DNA from: Novosphingobium resinovorum
GTDB taxonomy: Bacteria > Pseudomonadota > Alphaproteobacteria > Sphingomonadales > Sphingomonadaceae
Reading direction: 5' to 3'
Assembly: GCF_001742225.1 (NCBI RefSeq)
Contig: NZ_CP017076.1
Location: forward strand, 1,327,001-1,391,000
Length of the DNA: 64,000 nt
Below the pieces are notes generated by a model, which ran no database searches, was not told the DNA's origin, and saw only the letters and a program-made list of their open reading frames with translations. The stretch's first letter is position 1; each line of letters starts with the position of its first letter. Below are positions 24,834-32,143 of this stretch, piece after piece. The position numbers and the translations under genes were made by a program.

Positions 24834-26774
24834 TTAGACGGCCCAGCAGCCGCAGCCGAGCGATCCCCAGAACGTCTGGACATCGGCGGCCGGGACGTTG
24901 GCCCCAAGCGCTGCGGCGTGGTCGTGGCCATGGACGCCGCAGCTGCTGGCGCAACCGCATGCCGAGGCCAGCTTCTGCTTGGCTTCGGGCGTCTGGTAGT
25001 AGCCGCCGAAGGTCGCGACCGGCGACCAGTCGGGCATCGGGCGCGGAAGCTCAGGTGCGAGAGGTGCAAAGTCACCGTCGCCATGGACCACCTTGCCGCC
25101 CAGCATCGTCAGGATCGAGCGGATGTGCACGATCTCGTTGTCCGGCACGGCGAAGTAATCGTCGGACAGTAGCGCGAGGTCGGCGAGTTGGCCCGCCTTG
25201 ATCTGGCCCTTCTTGCCCACTTCGGTGGAGAACCATGTGTTCTCGTGCGTCCACATGCGCAGCGCCTTCTCGCGGCTGACGCGGTTGTCGCCGCGATAGA
25301 GCGAGAGGCCGCCCACGGTGCGCCCCGTCACCAGCCATGAGAGCGAGACCCACGGGTTGTAGCTGGCGACGCGGGTGGCGTCGGTGCCCGCGCCTACCGG
25401 GATGCCGGCGGCGATCATGCGGGCGATCGGCGGGGTGCGCTCGGCCGCCTTGGCGCCGTAGCGTTCAACGAAGTATTCGCCCTGATAGGCCATGCGGTGC
25501 TGCACGGCGATGCCGCCACCGAGCGCGGCGATGCGGTCAATATTGCGGTCGCTGATCGTTTCCGCGTGGTCGAAGAACCAGTTGATGCCCTGCAGCGGGA
25601 TGTCGGCGTTGACCTTTTCGTAGACGTCGAGCGCGCGGCCGATCGTCTCGTCATAGGTAGCGTGGAGGCGCCAGGGCCAGCGGTTTTCCGCCAGCAGGCG
25701 GATGACGGGTTCGAGGTCGCCCTCCATGCTCGGCGCCATGTCGGGGCGGGGCTGGCGGAAGTCCTCGAAGTCGGCGGCGGAATAGACGAGCATCTCGCCT
25801 GCGCCGTTGTGGCGATAGGTGTCGTCGCCCTGTCCCGGCGTGACCTGCTTGGCCCAGCCTGCGAAGTCGGCAAGCTCCTCCTTCGGCTTCTGGGTGAACA
25901 GGTTGTAGCTGATGCGGACGGTCAGCTGGTCGTCCTGATGCAGCTTCTCGATGATGTCGTAGTCGTCGGGATAGTTCTGGAAGCCGCCGCCCGCGTCGAT
26001 CACGCCGGTGACGCCCAGCGCGTTGACCTCGCGCATGAAGTGGCGGGTGGAATTGAGCTGGTATTCGGGCGGCAGCTTGGGGCCCTTGGCCAGCGTCGAA
26101 TAGAGGATCGTCGCATTGGGCTGGGCCAGCAGCAGGCCGGTGGGGTTGCCCTGGCTGTCGCGCATGATCTCGCCGCCCGGCGGGTTCGGCGTGTCCTTGG
26201 TGTAGCCCACCACGCGAAGGGCAGCGGCGTTGAGCAGCGCGCGGTCGTAGAGGTGGAGGATGAACACCGGCGTGTCAGGGGCGACGGCGTTGAGTTCCTG
26301 GATCGTGGGCAGGCGCTTTTCGGCGAACTGGTGCTCGGTGAAGCCGCCGACCACGCGCACCCACTGCGGGGCGGGGGTGTTGTCGACTTGCTTCTTAAGC
26401 ATCGCCATCGCTTCGGACAGGCTGGTCACGCCGTCCCAGCGCAGCTCCATGTTGAAGTTGAGGCCGCCGCGGATGATGTGCATGTGGCTGTCGATCAGGC
26501 CGGGGATCAGACGGTGCCCCTTGGCGTCGATCACAGTGGCTTCGGGCGCGGCGGCGCGCACTTCGGCCTCGCTGCCGACCGCGAGGAACTTGCCGTCGCG
26601 GATAGCCACCGCTTCTGCCTGCGGGTTTTCACGGTCGAGGGTGGTCACCTTGGCGTTGATGATGATCGTGTCGGTCATTGTCTTGTCCTTGGTTCGACCC
26701 GCTCGGGCCGCGAGAGTTTGGGGCAGGAGCGACGCGGCGGCCGCTCCCAGAAACGTGTGGCGGCGCGAGATCAT
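24834..26774 (-). CDS. Tat-exported amidohydrolase (YtcJ-like, amidohydrolase_3)
   Basis: 646 residues. The Tat leader is SRRHTFLGAAAASLLP. The amidohydrolase superfamily core begins TIIINAKVTTLDRENPQAEA and has the first metal motif HMHI in LIPGLIDSHMHIIRGG, a later WFFDHAETISD and the terminal metal Asp region VGAGTDATRVASYNPW. It probably hydrolyses a cyclic amide or related C-N bond; the subfamily does not fix a substrate. The last ~45 residues are unusual: a Cys- and His-rich tail (ACGCASSCGVHGHDHA ... WGSLGCGCWAV). The start overlaps the XapX gene by 4 bases (ATGA), so the two are coupled. Confidence 0.85.
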   Translation of the reverse strand: MISRRHTFLGAAAASLLPQTLAARAGRTKDKTMTDTIIINAKVTTLDRENPQAEAVAIRDGKFLAVGSEAEVRAAAPEATVIDAKGHRLIPGLIDSHMHIIRGGLNFNMELRWDGVTSLSEAMAMLKKQVDNTPAPQWVRVVGGFTEHQFAEKRLPTIQELNAVAPDTPVFILHLYDRALLNAAALRVVGYTKDTPNPPGGEIMRDSQGNPTGLLLAQPNATILYSTLAKGPKLPPEYQLNSTRHFMREVNALGVTGVIDAGGGFQNYPDDYDIIEKLHQDDQLTVRISYNLFTQKPKEELADFAGWAKQVTPGQGDDTYRHNGAGEMLVYSAADFEDFRQPRPDMAPSMEGDLEPVIRLLAENRWPWRLHATYDETIGRALDVYEKVNADIPLQGINWFFDHAETISDRNIDRIAALGGGIAVQHRMAYQGEYFVERYGAKAAERTPPIARMIAAGIPVGAGTDATRVASYNPWVSLSWLVTGRTVGGLSLYRGDNRVSREKALRMWTHENTWFSTEVGKKGQIKAGQLADLALLSDDYFAVPDNEIVHIRSILTMLGGKVVHGDGDFAPLAPELPRPMPDWSPVATFGGYYQTPEAKQKLASACGCASSCGVHGHDHAAALGANVPAADVQTFWGSLGCGCWAV

Positions 26775-27022
26775 GCGTCGTGCTTATCGGCGTCGCCGGG
26801 CAGGCGGCCGAGGACGTGATCGCGGCACTCGGTCATGACGAACTGCGCGACGTTGTTTTTCGTCACGAACCGGCTCGCCAGCGGCACGATCTGCTCGCCG
26901 AGCAGGATTCCCAGCAGGCCGACCAGCGCGATCATCGGCGGCGCAGGCGAACGGACGCCGAGGAGACTGTAGACGACACCCACCAGCAACCCGGCGGCGA
27001 TGGAGAGAAGGTAGGCTTTCAT
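26771..27022 (-). CDS. XapX-domain (DUF1427) small membrane protein
   Basis: 83 residues. The first half is the XapX domain: MKAYLLSIAAGLLVGVVYSL, then LGVRSPAPPMIALVGLLGILLGEQI, two helices with the conserved RSPAPP turn between them. The C-terminal tail carries VTECRDHVLGRLPGDADKHD, longer than the bare domain. XapX proteins are commonly encoded beside amidohydrolases and isochorismatase-like enzymes but have no known activity. It is coupled by a 4-base overlap to the amidohydrolase; a ggag-type site precedes its ATG. Confidence 0.85.
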   Translation of the reverse strand: MKAYLLSIAAGLLVGVVYSLLGVRSPAPPMIALVGLLGILLGEQIVPLASRFVTKNNVAQFVMTECRDHVLGRLPGDADKHDA

Positions 27023-27127
27023 CGGAGGTCTCCTCGGACGTTTGTTCTTCGCTCCGGGTGTCCCTTGTTCCTGAGATGGCGTCTGAGTTGGCCATCATGG
27101 AAAAAGCCGGAGCGAAGCCTGTTCGGA

Positions 27128-27964
27128 TCAGCCCTGCACGAAGGCGAGCAGATCGGGGTTGATGGTGTCGGCGTTCACCGTGAGCATGCCGTGGGAGTAG
27201 CCCTCGTAGATTTTCAGCGTCGCGTTCGGCAGGATCTCGGCCTGCAGTACGCCGGCGTTCTTGTACGGCACGACCTGGTCGTCATCGCCGTGCAGCACGA
27301 GAGTGGGGACGGTGATCGCCTTCAGGTCTTCGGTCTGGTCGGTTTCGGAGAAGGCCTTGATGCCGTCGTAATGGGCCTTGGCGCTGCCCATCATGCCCTG
27401 GCGGCACCAGTTGTCGATGACGGCTGGCTTCACTTCGGCGCCTTCGCGGTTGAAGCCGTAGAAGGGACCGGCTGCGACATCGCGGAAGAACTGCGCGCGA
27501 TTGGCGGCAAGACCGGCGCGCAGGCCGTCGAACACCTCGATCGGCAGGCCGCCCGGGTAGGCTTCGGTCTTGAGCATGATCGGCGGCACGGCGCTGACCA
27601 GCACGGCCTTGGCGACGCGGCCCTGCGGGATGCCGTAGCGCGCGACGTAGGCCGCCACTTCACCGCCGCCGGTCGAGTGACCGATGTGGACGGCGTTCCG
27701 AAGGTCGAGGCGTTCCATCACCGCGGCGGCGTCGGCGGCGTAGTGGTCCATGTCGTGACCCTCGCTGACCTGTGCGGAGCGGCCATGGCCACGGCGGTCA
27801 TGGGCGACGACGCGGAAGCCCTTGGACAGGAAGTACAGCATCTGCGCATCCCAGTCGTCCGACGAGAGCGGCCAGCCGTGGTGGAAGACGATGGGCTGCG
27901 CGTCCTTCGCGCCCCAGTCCTTGTAGAAGATTTCGACGCCGTCAGTGGTGGTTACGTAGGCCAT
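27128..27964 (-). CDS. Alpha/beta hydrolase, chloroperoxidase/arylesterase-like
   Basis: 278 residues. The oxyanion segment HHGWPLSSDDWD, the nucleophile elbow GHSTGGG, the acid in LHGDDDQVVP and the histidine in YEGYSHGM give a full Ser-Asp-His triad. The sequence, including VVAHDRRGHGRS, is typical of the cofactor-free chloroperoxidase/arylesterase group, which act as esterases and perhydrolases. No export signal, so cytoplasmic. It lies between the XapX and isochorismatase-like genes, separated from the latter by a REP-B palindrome and a hairpin, so it may be transcribed separately or by read-through. Confidence 0.9.
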   Translation of the reverse strand: MAYVTTTDGVEIFYKDWGAKDAQPIVFHHGWPLSSDDWDAQMLYFLSKGFRVVAHDRRGHGRSAQVSEGHDMDHYAADAAAVMERLDLRNAVHIGHSTGGGEVAAYVARYGIPQGRVAKAVLVSAVPPIMLKTEAYPGGLPIEVFDGLRAGLAANRAQFFRDVAAGPFYGFNREGAEVKPAVIDNWCRQGMMGSAKAHYDGIKAFSETDQTEDLKAITVPTLVLHGDDDQVVPYKNAGVLQAEILPNATLKIYEGYSHGMLTVNADTINPDLLAFVQG

Positions 27965-28003
27965 GATGCTGATCCTTCGGGTGAGAACTGGGCTTTGTAC
28001 TGC

Positions 28004-28082
28004 GGGGGCTTCGACAAGCTCAGCCTGAGCGGGAACAGGACTGTACTATGAAACCGCTCAGGCTGAGCTTGTCGAAGCCCCC
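28004..28082. repeat. REP-B palindromic repeat
   Basis: A 29-bp arm at 28004-28032, containing cttcgacaagctcagcctga, is perfectly inverted at 28054-28082 around a 21-bp loop. Its sequence is unrelated to REP-A and REP-C. It lies just upstream of the alpha/beta hydrolase start, between it and the isochorismatase-like gene. Confidence 0.9.
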
Positions 28083-28097
28083 TCCTGAAGAGGGGGT

Positions 28098-28145
28098 GGA
28101 ACCGGCGGCCCGATGAGGGTCGGGGGGTGATGAGCCGCCGGTTCC
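28098..28145 (-). terminator. Hairpin downstream of the isochorismatase-like gene
   Basis: 11-bp arms ggaaccggcgg (28098-28108) and ccgccggttcc (28135-28145), 10 bases past the stop codon at 28155. No T run follows, so termination efficiency is uncertain. Confidence 0.5.
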
Positions 28146-28154
28146 GAGCTTAAA

Positions 28155-28814
28155 TCAGTGACCGCCTTCGGACGCGCCGAACATGGACTTGGCGTACTTG
28201 ATGCCCAGGCCGTAAGCGCCGCCCCAGACCTTGGCGATGCCGGTGGTGCTGTCGTACGTCTCGGTACGCGCCCAGTCGCGCTGCAGTTCGAGCAGATACT
28301 GCAGCGAGGTCATCGGCACGGCGCCAAGCTGGATCATGCGCTGCACGGCGCGCTCATGCGCTTCTTCCGAGATGTCGCCGCAGGCGTCGGTGATGACGTA
28401 GGCTTCGAAGCCCTGCTCGATCGCCGATGCCACCGGGCCGACGATGCACACCGAGGTCCAGAGCCCCGCGAAGACGATGCGCTGCTTGCCGATGCGGTTG
28501 ATCTCGCAGATCACGGCTTCGTCTTCCCAGGTGTTCATGCTGGTGCGGTCGAGCAGTTCCTGGCCGGGGAAGGCGTCGGTGATCTCGTCGAACATCGGGC
28601 CGGAGAAGCTCTTCTCGGCGACGGTGGTGAGGATGGTGGGGACGTTGAACGACTTTGCACCGCGCGAGATCAGCGCCGCGTTGTTGCGCAGCAGTTCGGG
28701 CGAGATCGACTTGGTCGCGAAGCTCATCTGCGACTGGAAATCGATCAGGACGAGCGCGTGGTTGTCAGGCGAGATCAGCGACTTGCCGGGGGTCGCAGTT
28801 GCGGTGAGCGTCAT
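28155..28814 (-). CDS. Isochorismatase-family hydrolase (YcaC-like)
   Basis: 219 residues from ATG 28812-28814 with ggagga upstream; a longer frame to 29000 runs through the promoter motif and is rejected. The cysteine-hydrolase triad is visible: Asp in ALVLIDFQSQM, Lys in TTVAEKSFSG and Cys in VFAGLWTSVCIVGPV. The overall pattern (FATKSISPELLRNNAAL, TDACGDISEEAHERAVQRM) matches YcaC-type proteins, whose substrate is unknown. The 35-bp motif lies 79 bases upstream. Confidence 0.9.
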   Translation of the reverse strand: MTLTATATPGKSLISPDNHALVLIDFQSQMSFATKSISPELLRNNAALISRGAKSFNVPTILTTVAEKSFSGPMFDEITDAFPGQELLDRTSMNTWEDEAVICEINRIGKQRIVFAGLWTSVCIVGPVASAIEQGFEAYVITDACGDISEEAHERAVQRMIQLGAVPMTSLQYLLELQRDWARTETYDSTTGIAKVWGGAYGLGIKYAKSMFGASEGGH

Positions 28815-28892
28815 TGGTAGGTCCTCCTGTTGCTGGGCGTCCTTGCCCGTTGAGATGCATACTGGAGCGAGATGGTCGTTCCAGATAGGCGC

Positions 28893-28927
28893 ATAAAATC
28901 GTTCCGAACTTTCGATTAAATCGAAAA
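28893..28927 (-). promoter_or_regulatory. Shared 35-bp motif, copy 2 (upstream of isochorismatase-like gene)
   Basis: Minus strand: TTTTC, 7 bases, TCGAA, 13 bases, TTTAT; it also contains overlapping TTCGA/TCGAA half-sites. It ends 79 bases before the ATG. Confidence 0.7.
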
Positions 28928-29095
28928 GATCGAACCAGTGTTCGGGGTGTCGAGAGCTTGCGAGAGGCTTATGAGCCGAACCGCATGGCCGCGGAATCAA
29001 CCGAAAGTATTACACCCGATCGAGGGGGGCACGCGGTTCGGCTCAGGCTGGCGACAGGCCCCGCCTTCGAAGGGCCGGTCGCGGATGAGGTATCG

Positions 29096-29794
29096 TTAAG
29101 CGGCGTCGACGAGGACGAGTTCGCTGTCCTCGAGCGCCGTCACGCGGATCACGTCGAGGTCGCGGATCGCCGCACCGTCGCGGGCATTGACCAGCACGTC
29201 GTCGATCTTCACCGCGCCGCTCGCTGGGACGAGGTAGGCCTTGCGATCGGCGCCGATCGGATACTCGGCCGTCTCACCGGCTTTCAGCGTCGCGGCGACG
29301 ATGCGGGCGTCGGTGCGGATCGGCAGGGCGTCGCCGTCACCGTCGTAGCCCGAGGCGAGGGTCTCGAAGTGTCCGGCGCGGTCGCCCTTGGGGAAGGGAC
29401 GGGCGCCCCAGCTGGGCTTTTCACCGTTGCGGGTGGGCAGGATCCAGATCTGGAAGATCTTCGTGGTCACGTCCTCGAGGTTGTATTCGGAGTGACGCAC
29501 GCCGGTGCCCGCGCTCATGACCTGAACGTCGCCGGCTTCGGTGCGGCCCTTGTTGCCCAGGCTGTCCTCGTGGGTGATTGCGCCTTCGCGGACATAGGTG
29601 ATGATCTCCATGTCGCGGTGCGGGTGCGGCGGGAAGCCGGTCTTCGGCGCGATGGTGTCGTCGTTCCACACGCGCAGGTTACCCCAGTGCATGCGGGCCG
29701 GATCGTGGTAGTCGGCGAAGGAGAAGTGATGCTTGGCGTCGAGCCAGCCGTGGTTGGCGCCGCCGAGGCTGTCGAAGGGACGAAGTTCGATCAT
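29096..29794 (-). CDS. Pirin-family cupin protein (YhaK/quercetinase-like)
   Basis: 232 residues from ATG 29792-29794. The pirin N-domain carries the metal ligands in PPHPHRDMEIITYVREGAI (two His) and GTGVRHSEYN (His), with a Glu-containing turn between them. Family motifs HHFSFADYHDP, MHWGNLRVWNDD and FQIWILPTRNG are present. Bacterial pirins of this type are iron proteins, some with quercetin-2,3-dioxygenase activity; the real role here is unknown. It is divergent from the LysR regulator gene and shares a 120-base promoter region with it. Confidence 0.9.
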   Translation of the reverse strand: MIELRPFDSLGGANHGWLDAKHHFSFADYHDPARMHWGNLRVWNDDTIAPKTGFPPHPHRDMEIITYVREGAITHEDSLGNKGRTEAGDVQVMSAGTGVRHSEYNLEDVTTKIFQIWILPTRNGEKPSWGARPFPKGDRAGHFETLASGYDGDGDALPIRTDARIVAATLKAGETAEYPIGADRKAYLVPASGAVKIDDVLVNARDGAAIRDLDVIRVTALEDSELVLVDAA

Positions 29795-29879
29795 CTTGGG
29801 TCTCCGGTGGAAGCGGCGGGTTGAGAGTGCCGCTTCGTTGAGCCCTTTGTATGGGTTGCGATCTTTTCCGTTCAGATAG

Positions 29880-29914
29880 ATAAAACCAATCGATCTTTTC
29901 GAGGAAATAGAAAA
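29880..29914. promoter_or_regulatory. Shared 35-bp motif, copy 3 (pirin/LysR divergent region)
   Basis: Read on the minus strand (towards pirin): TTTTC, 7 bases, TCGAA, 13 bases, TTTAT. The distal end touches the LysR GTG start and covers its ribosome site gagga, so a bound protein would also block the regulator gene; this fits autoregulation. Confidence 0.7.
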
Positions 29915-30844
29915 GTGAATAACCCAGGCACACCCACGCTCGATCAGTTGACGATCTTCCAGACGATCGTGGAGACCGGCAGTTTCGCAGGCGCCGGACG
30001 CAAGCTGAACCGTGCGGTCTCGGTCATCAGCTATGGCATCGCCAATCTGGAGGCGCAGCTCGGCGTGATGCTGTTCGAGCGCGAAGGCACCCGGCGCCCG
30101 AAACTGACGGAACAGGGACGCGCGGTGCTGGCCGAAGCGAAGGCGATCTCGCAGGGTGTGGACGGACTGCGCGCCAAGGTGAAGGGCATGCTCGACGGGC
30201 TTGAGGCCGAGGTGAACCTGGCGCTCGACGTCATGCTGCCCGCCGACCGCGTCGGGCTGGTGCTGCGCGACTTCGCCGTGACGTTCCCCACCGTCCAGCT
30301 GCGCCTTCATGTCGAGGCGCTGGGCGCGATCACCGCGCTGGTGCTGGACAAGGAGGCGGTGGTCGGGCTGTCCGGTCCGCTATCGGCCGGTGTCGAGGGT
30401 ATCGACAGCCGCTCGGCGGGCTCGGTGGCGATGGTGCCGGTGGCCGCGCCCGATCATCCGCTGGGCCGCATGATGAAGATCGAACCCGGCGCGGGGCGGG
30501 ACTATACGCAGCTGGTGCTCTCCGACCGTTCGCGCTTCACCGAAGGGCAGGACTACTCGGTGTTCAGCCCAAAGACCTGGCGGCTTGCCGATCTCGGCGC
30601 CAAGCATGCGCTGCTGCGGCAGGGAATCGGCTGGGGGAACATGCCGATGCCGATGATCGAGGCGGATCTCTTCGCCGGAACGCTGGTACGACTGGCGATG
30701 CCGGACCATGTCGGGGGGACGTATCGCTTTTCCGGCATATGGCGGCGCGATACGCCTCCCGGTCCTGCGGCAAGCTGGCTTCTGGACCGGTTCGTCACAC
30801 TCGGCCAGGATGATCGTGAAATGGAGGGAATGGGCGATGTCTGA
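29915..30844 (+). CDS. LysR-family transcriptional regulator
   Basis: 309 residues from GTG 29915, supported by gaggaaa 7 bases upstream and by the normal distance to the helix-turn-helix. The winged helix is TLDQLTIFQTIVETGSFAGAGRKLNRAVSVISYGIANLEAQLG, followed by LFEREGTRR and the linker. The effector domain occupies about 95-300. It is divergent from the pirin gene. It is the only regulator between 21 and 31 kb and therefore the best candidate to bind the four 35-bp motifs; that binding is inferred from position only. Confidence 0.92.
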   Translation: MNNPGTPTLDQLTIFQTIVETGSFAGAGRKLNRAVSVISYGIANLEAQLGVMLFEREGTRRPKLTEQGRAVLAEAKAISQGVDGLRAKVKGMLDGLEAEVNLALDVMLPADRVGLVLRDFAVTFPTVQLRLHVEALGAITALVLDKEAVVGLSGPLSAGVEGIDSRSAGSVAMVPVAAPDHPLGRMMKIEPGAGRDYTQLVLSDRSRFTEGQDYSVFSPKTWRLADLGAKHALLRQGIGWGNMPMPMIEADLFAGTLVRLAMPDHVGGTYRFSGIWRRDTPPGPAASWLLDRFVTLGQDDREMEGMGDV

Positions 30845-30885
30845 CGAATGGCATCGAGCGCATTCCGGGCGACTGACCCGCGCCT

Positions 30886-31515
30886 TCAGGCCGCGATCGC
30901 CTTGCGCCCGAGTCCGATGGTCAGCGCACCGAGCAGGACGCCGGCCACGAGGTGGCCGGCAAAGTCCATCGCCGACATCGCGATGGGATGGCAGAACGCC
31001 AGCAGTCCGAACGACAGGAACGCTATTCCCGTCCCCGCGAGCATCAGCGACCGCACCGGATTGAGCGACCGCGTTCGCCGCAGTGCCAGCACGGTGATAG
31101 CAATCATGGGAACTCCGGCGACCAGTACGAACGTGAAGCAATAGCTGCCGTGCCCCAGATGCCCGACGGGCTGGCTGGATATGCCGATGCTGTAGGCCGC
31201 CAGCGTCAGCCAGATGCCCAGGCACGCCATGATCCAGCCGCTCGTCCGCGCGGGGGCGCCAGGTACGCTGGCCGACAAGGCGGCTGTGAACGCGGCGATA
31301 CCCAGGACAAGTGACAATACGATATTGGCGGCGGCGACCCCGGCAAGGGGACCGGCCCAATCCGTACCGGCGCGGTGGAGCATTTGGGTCGCGAGATAGC
31401 CGATTCCTAGCGCGACCGGGCTCCAGGCGAGGGCCCGCCGCCACGCCGGAGCCACGCGGCGTACCGGCACGGCCTCGTCGCAAAGCGTATCGATCAGGGT
31501 GTCATGGTCAACCAT
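30886..31515 (-). CDS. NrsF/DUF1109-family anti-sigma factor
   Basis: 209 residues from ATG 31513-31515 (ggaaag precedes it; another ATG 15 bases upstream is possible). Six hydrophobic helices follow a short cytoplasmic start (HDTLIDTLCDEAVPVRRV). Features typical of NrsF proteins include PVRRVAPAWRRALAWSPVAL, the helix after the first loop and LLAFCHPIAMSAMDFAGHL near the end. NrsF holds its ECF sigma partner at the membrane. The start overlaps the sigma gene stop by 8 bases, so the two are produced together. Confidence 0.88.
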   Translation of the reverse strand: MVDHDTLIDTLCDEAVPVRRVAPAWRRALAWSPVALGIGYLATQMLHRAGTDWAGPLAGVAAANIVLSLVLGIAAFTAALSASVPGAPARTSGWIMACLGIWLTLAAYSIGISSQPVGHLGHGSYCFTFVLVAGVPMIAITVLALRRTRSLNPVRSLMLAGTGIAFLSFGLLAFCHPIAMSAMDFAGHLVAGVLLGALTIGLGRKAIAA

Positions 31516-32089
31516 GTGTCTGCTTTCCATGTTCGCGCAACCTGACGATCGCGCGGTGCAGCAAGGATTTTACGGCGGAAACGGAGAGCCGGCTTTCCTG
31601 CGCGGCGGCATCGAGCGACATCTCCTGCAGCTTCACCATCTCGATCATCTGCCGCTGGCGTTCGGGCAGCAAGTTCAGCATGCCCGCGAGTTCCCGTTCG
31701 GCGCCGATCGCTTCGAAGGCCGCCGCCGCGACGGGGTCGATGGCGCCGTCCAGGGTTTCTTCCCGATTGATCTCCCGGCCGCGGGATCGGCCCTGTCGGC
31801 GTAGCGCATCCACGGACCTTGCCGAGACGATGGCCGAAACCCAGGGCATCAGCGGCAGCGCGGGATCGTAAGTGTGACGCAGGCGATGAAGCGTCATCAG
31901 CACCTCCTGAACCACGTCCTCCGCCAGCACGTCATCGAAGATGCGCCGCCGTACCCGAACCCGGACGACCGGCACCAGCGCGCGCAGGACCAGCCGGTAG
32001 GCGCGCTGGTCGCCATCCTGCGCCCGCTGCATCAGGGCGGGCCATGCCTCCTCTCGCGGCGCATCCTCGAGCGGCAGTTCGTCCGTCAC
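31508..32089 (-). CDS. ECF sigma factor (NrsF-associated, SigF-like)
   Basis: 193 residues from GTG 32087-32089. Region 2 runs DQRAYRLVLRALVPVVRVRVRR, then FDDVLAEDVVQEVLMTLHRLRHTYDPALPLMPWVSAIVSARSVDALRR; region 4 is LNLLPERQRQMIEMVKLQEMSLDAAAQESRLSVSAVKSLLHRAIVRLRE. The pairing with NrsF and the position downstream of a peroxiredoxin and DsbD-like gene suggest control of envelope redox or metal stress, as for Caulobacter SigF. Its target promoters were not identified here. Confidence 0.9.
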   Translation of the reverse strand: MTDELPLEDAPREEAWPALMQRAQDGDQRAYRLVLRALVPVVRVRVRRRIFDDVLAEDVVQEVLMTLHRLRHTYDPALPLMPWVSAIVSARSVDALRRQGRSRGREINREETLDGAIDPVAAAAFEAIGAERELAGMLNLLPERQRQMIEMVKLQEMSLDAAAQESRLSVSAVKSLLHRAIVRLREHGKQTHG

Positions 32090-32143
32090 GCGGGGGCCAC
32101 GCAGCCTCCGGCATGGTCGGTCGGGGTTGCATTCATCGTCTCG

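Noticed and set aside
27048..27121. Inverted cttcgctccgg / ccggagcgaag pair upstream of XapX
   Set aside because: The arms are about 50 bases apart and lack a T run or conserved loop; too weak to call a terminator or riboswitch.
28815..29000. N-terminal extension of the isochorismatase-like protein
   Set aside because: It runs through the 35-bp promoter motif and an intergenic stretch; the ATG at 28814 has a good ribosome site and matches family length.
21864..30844. Prophage, toxin-antitoxin or defence island
   Set aside because: No phage, nuclease, toxin or restriction genes were recognised; the genes are metabolic or membrane families.
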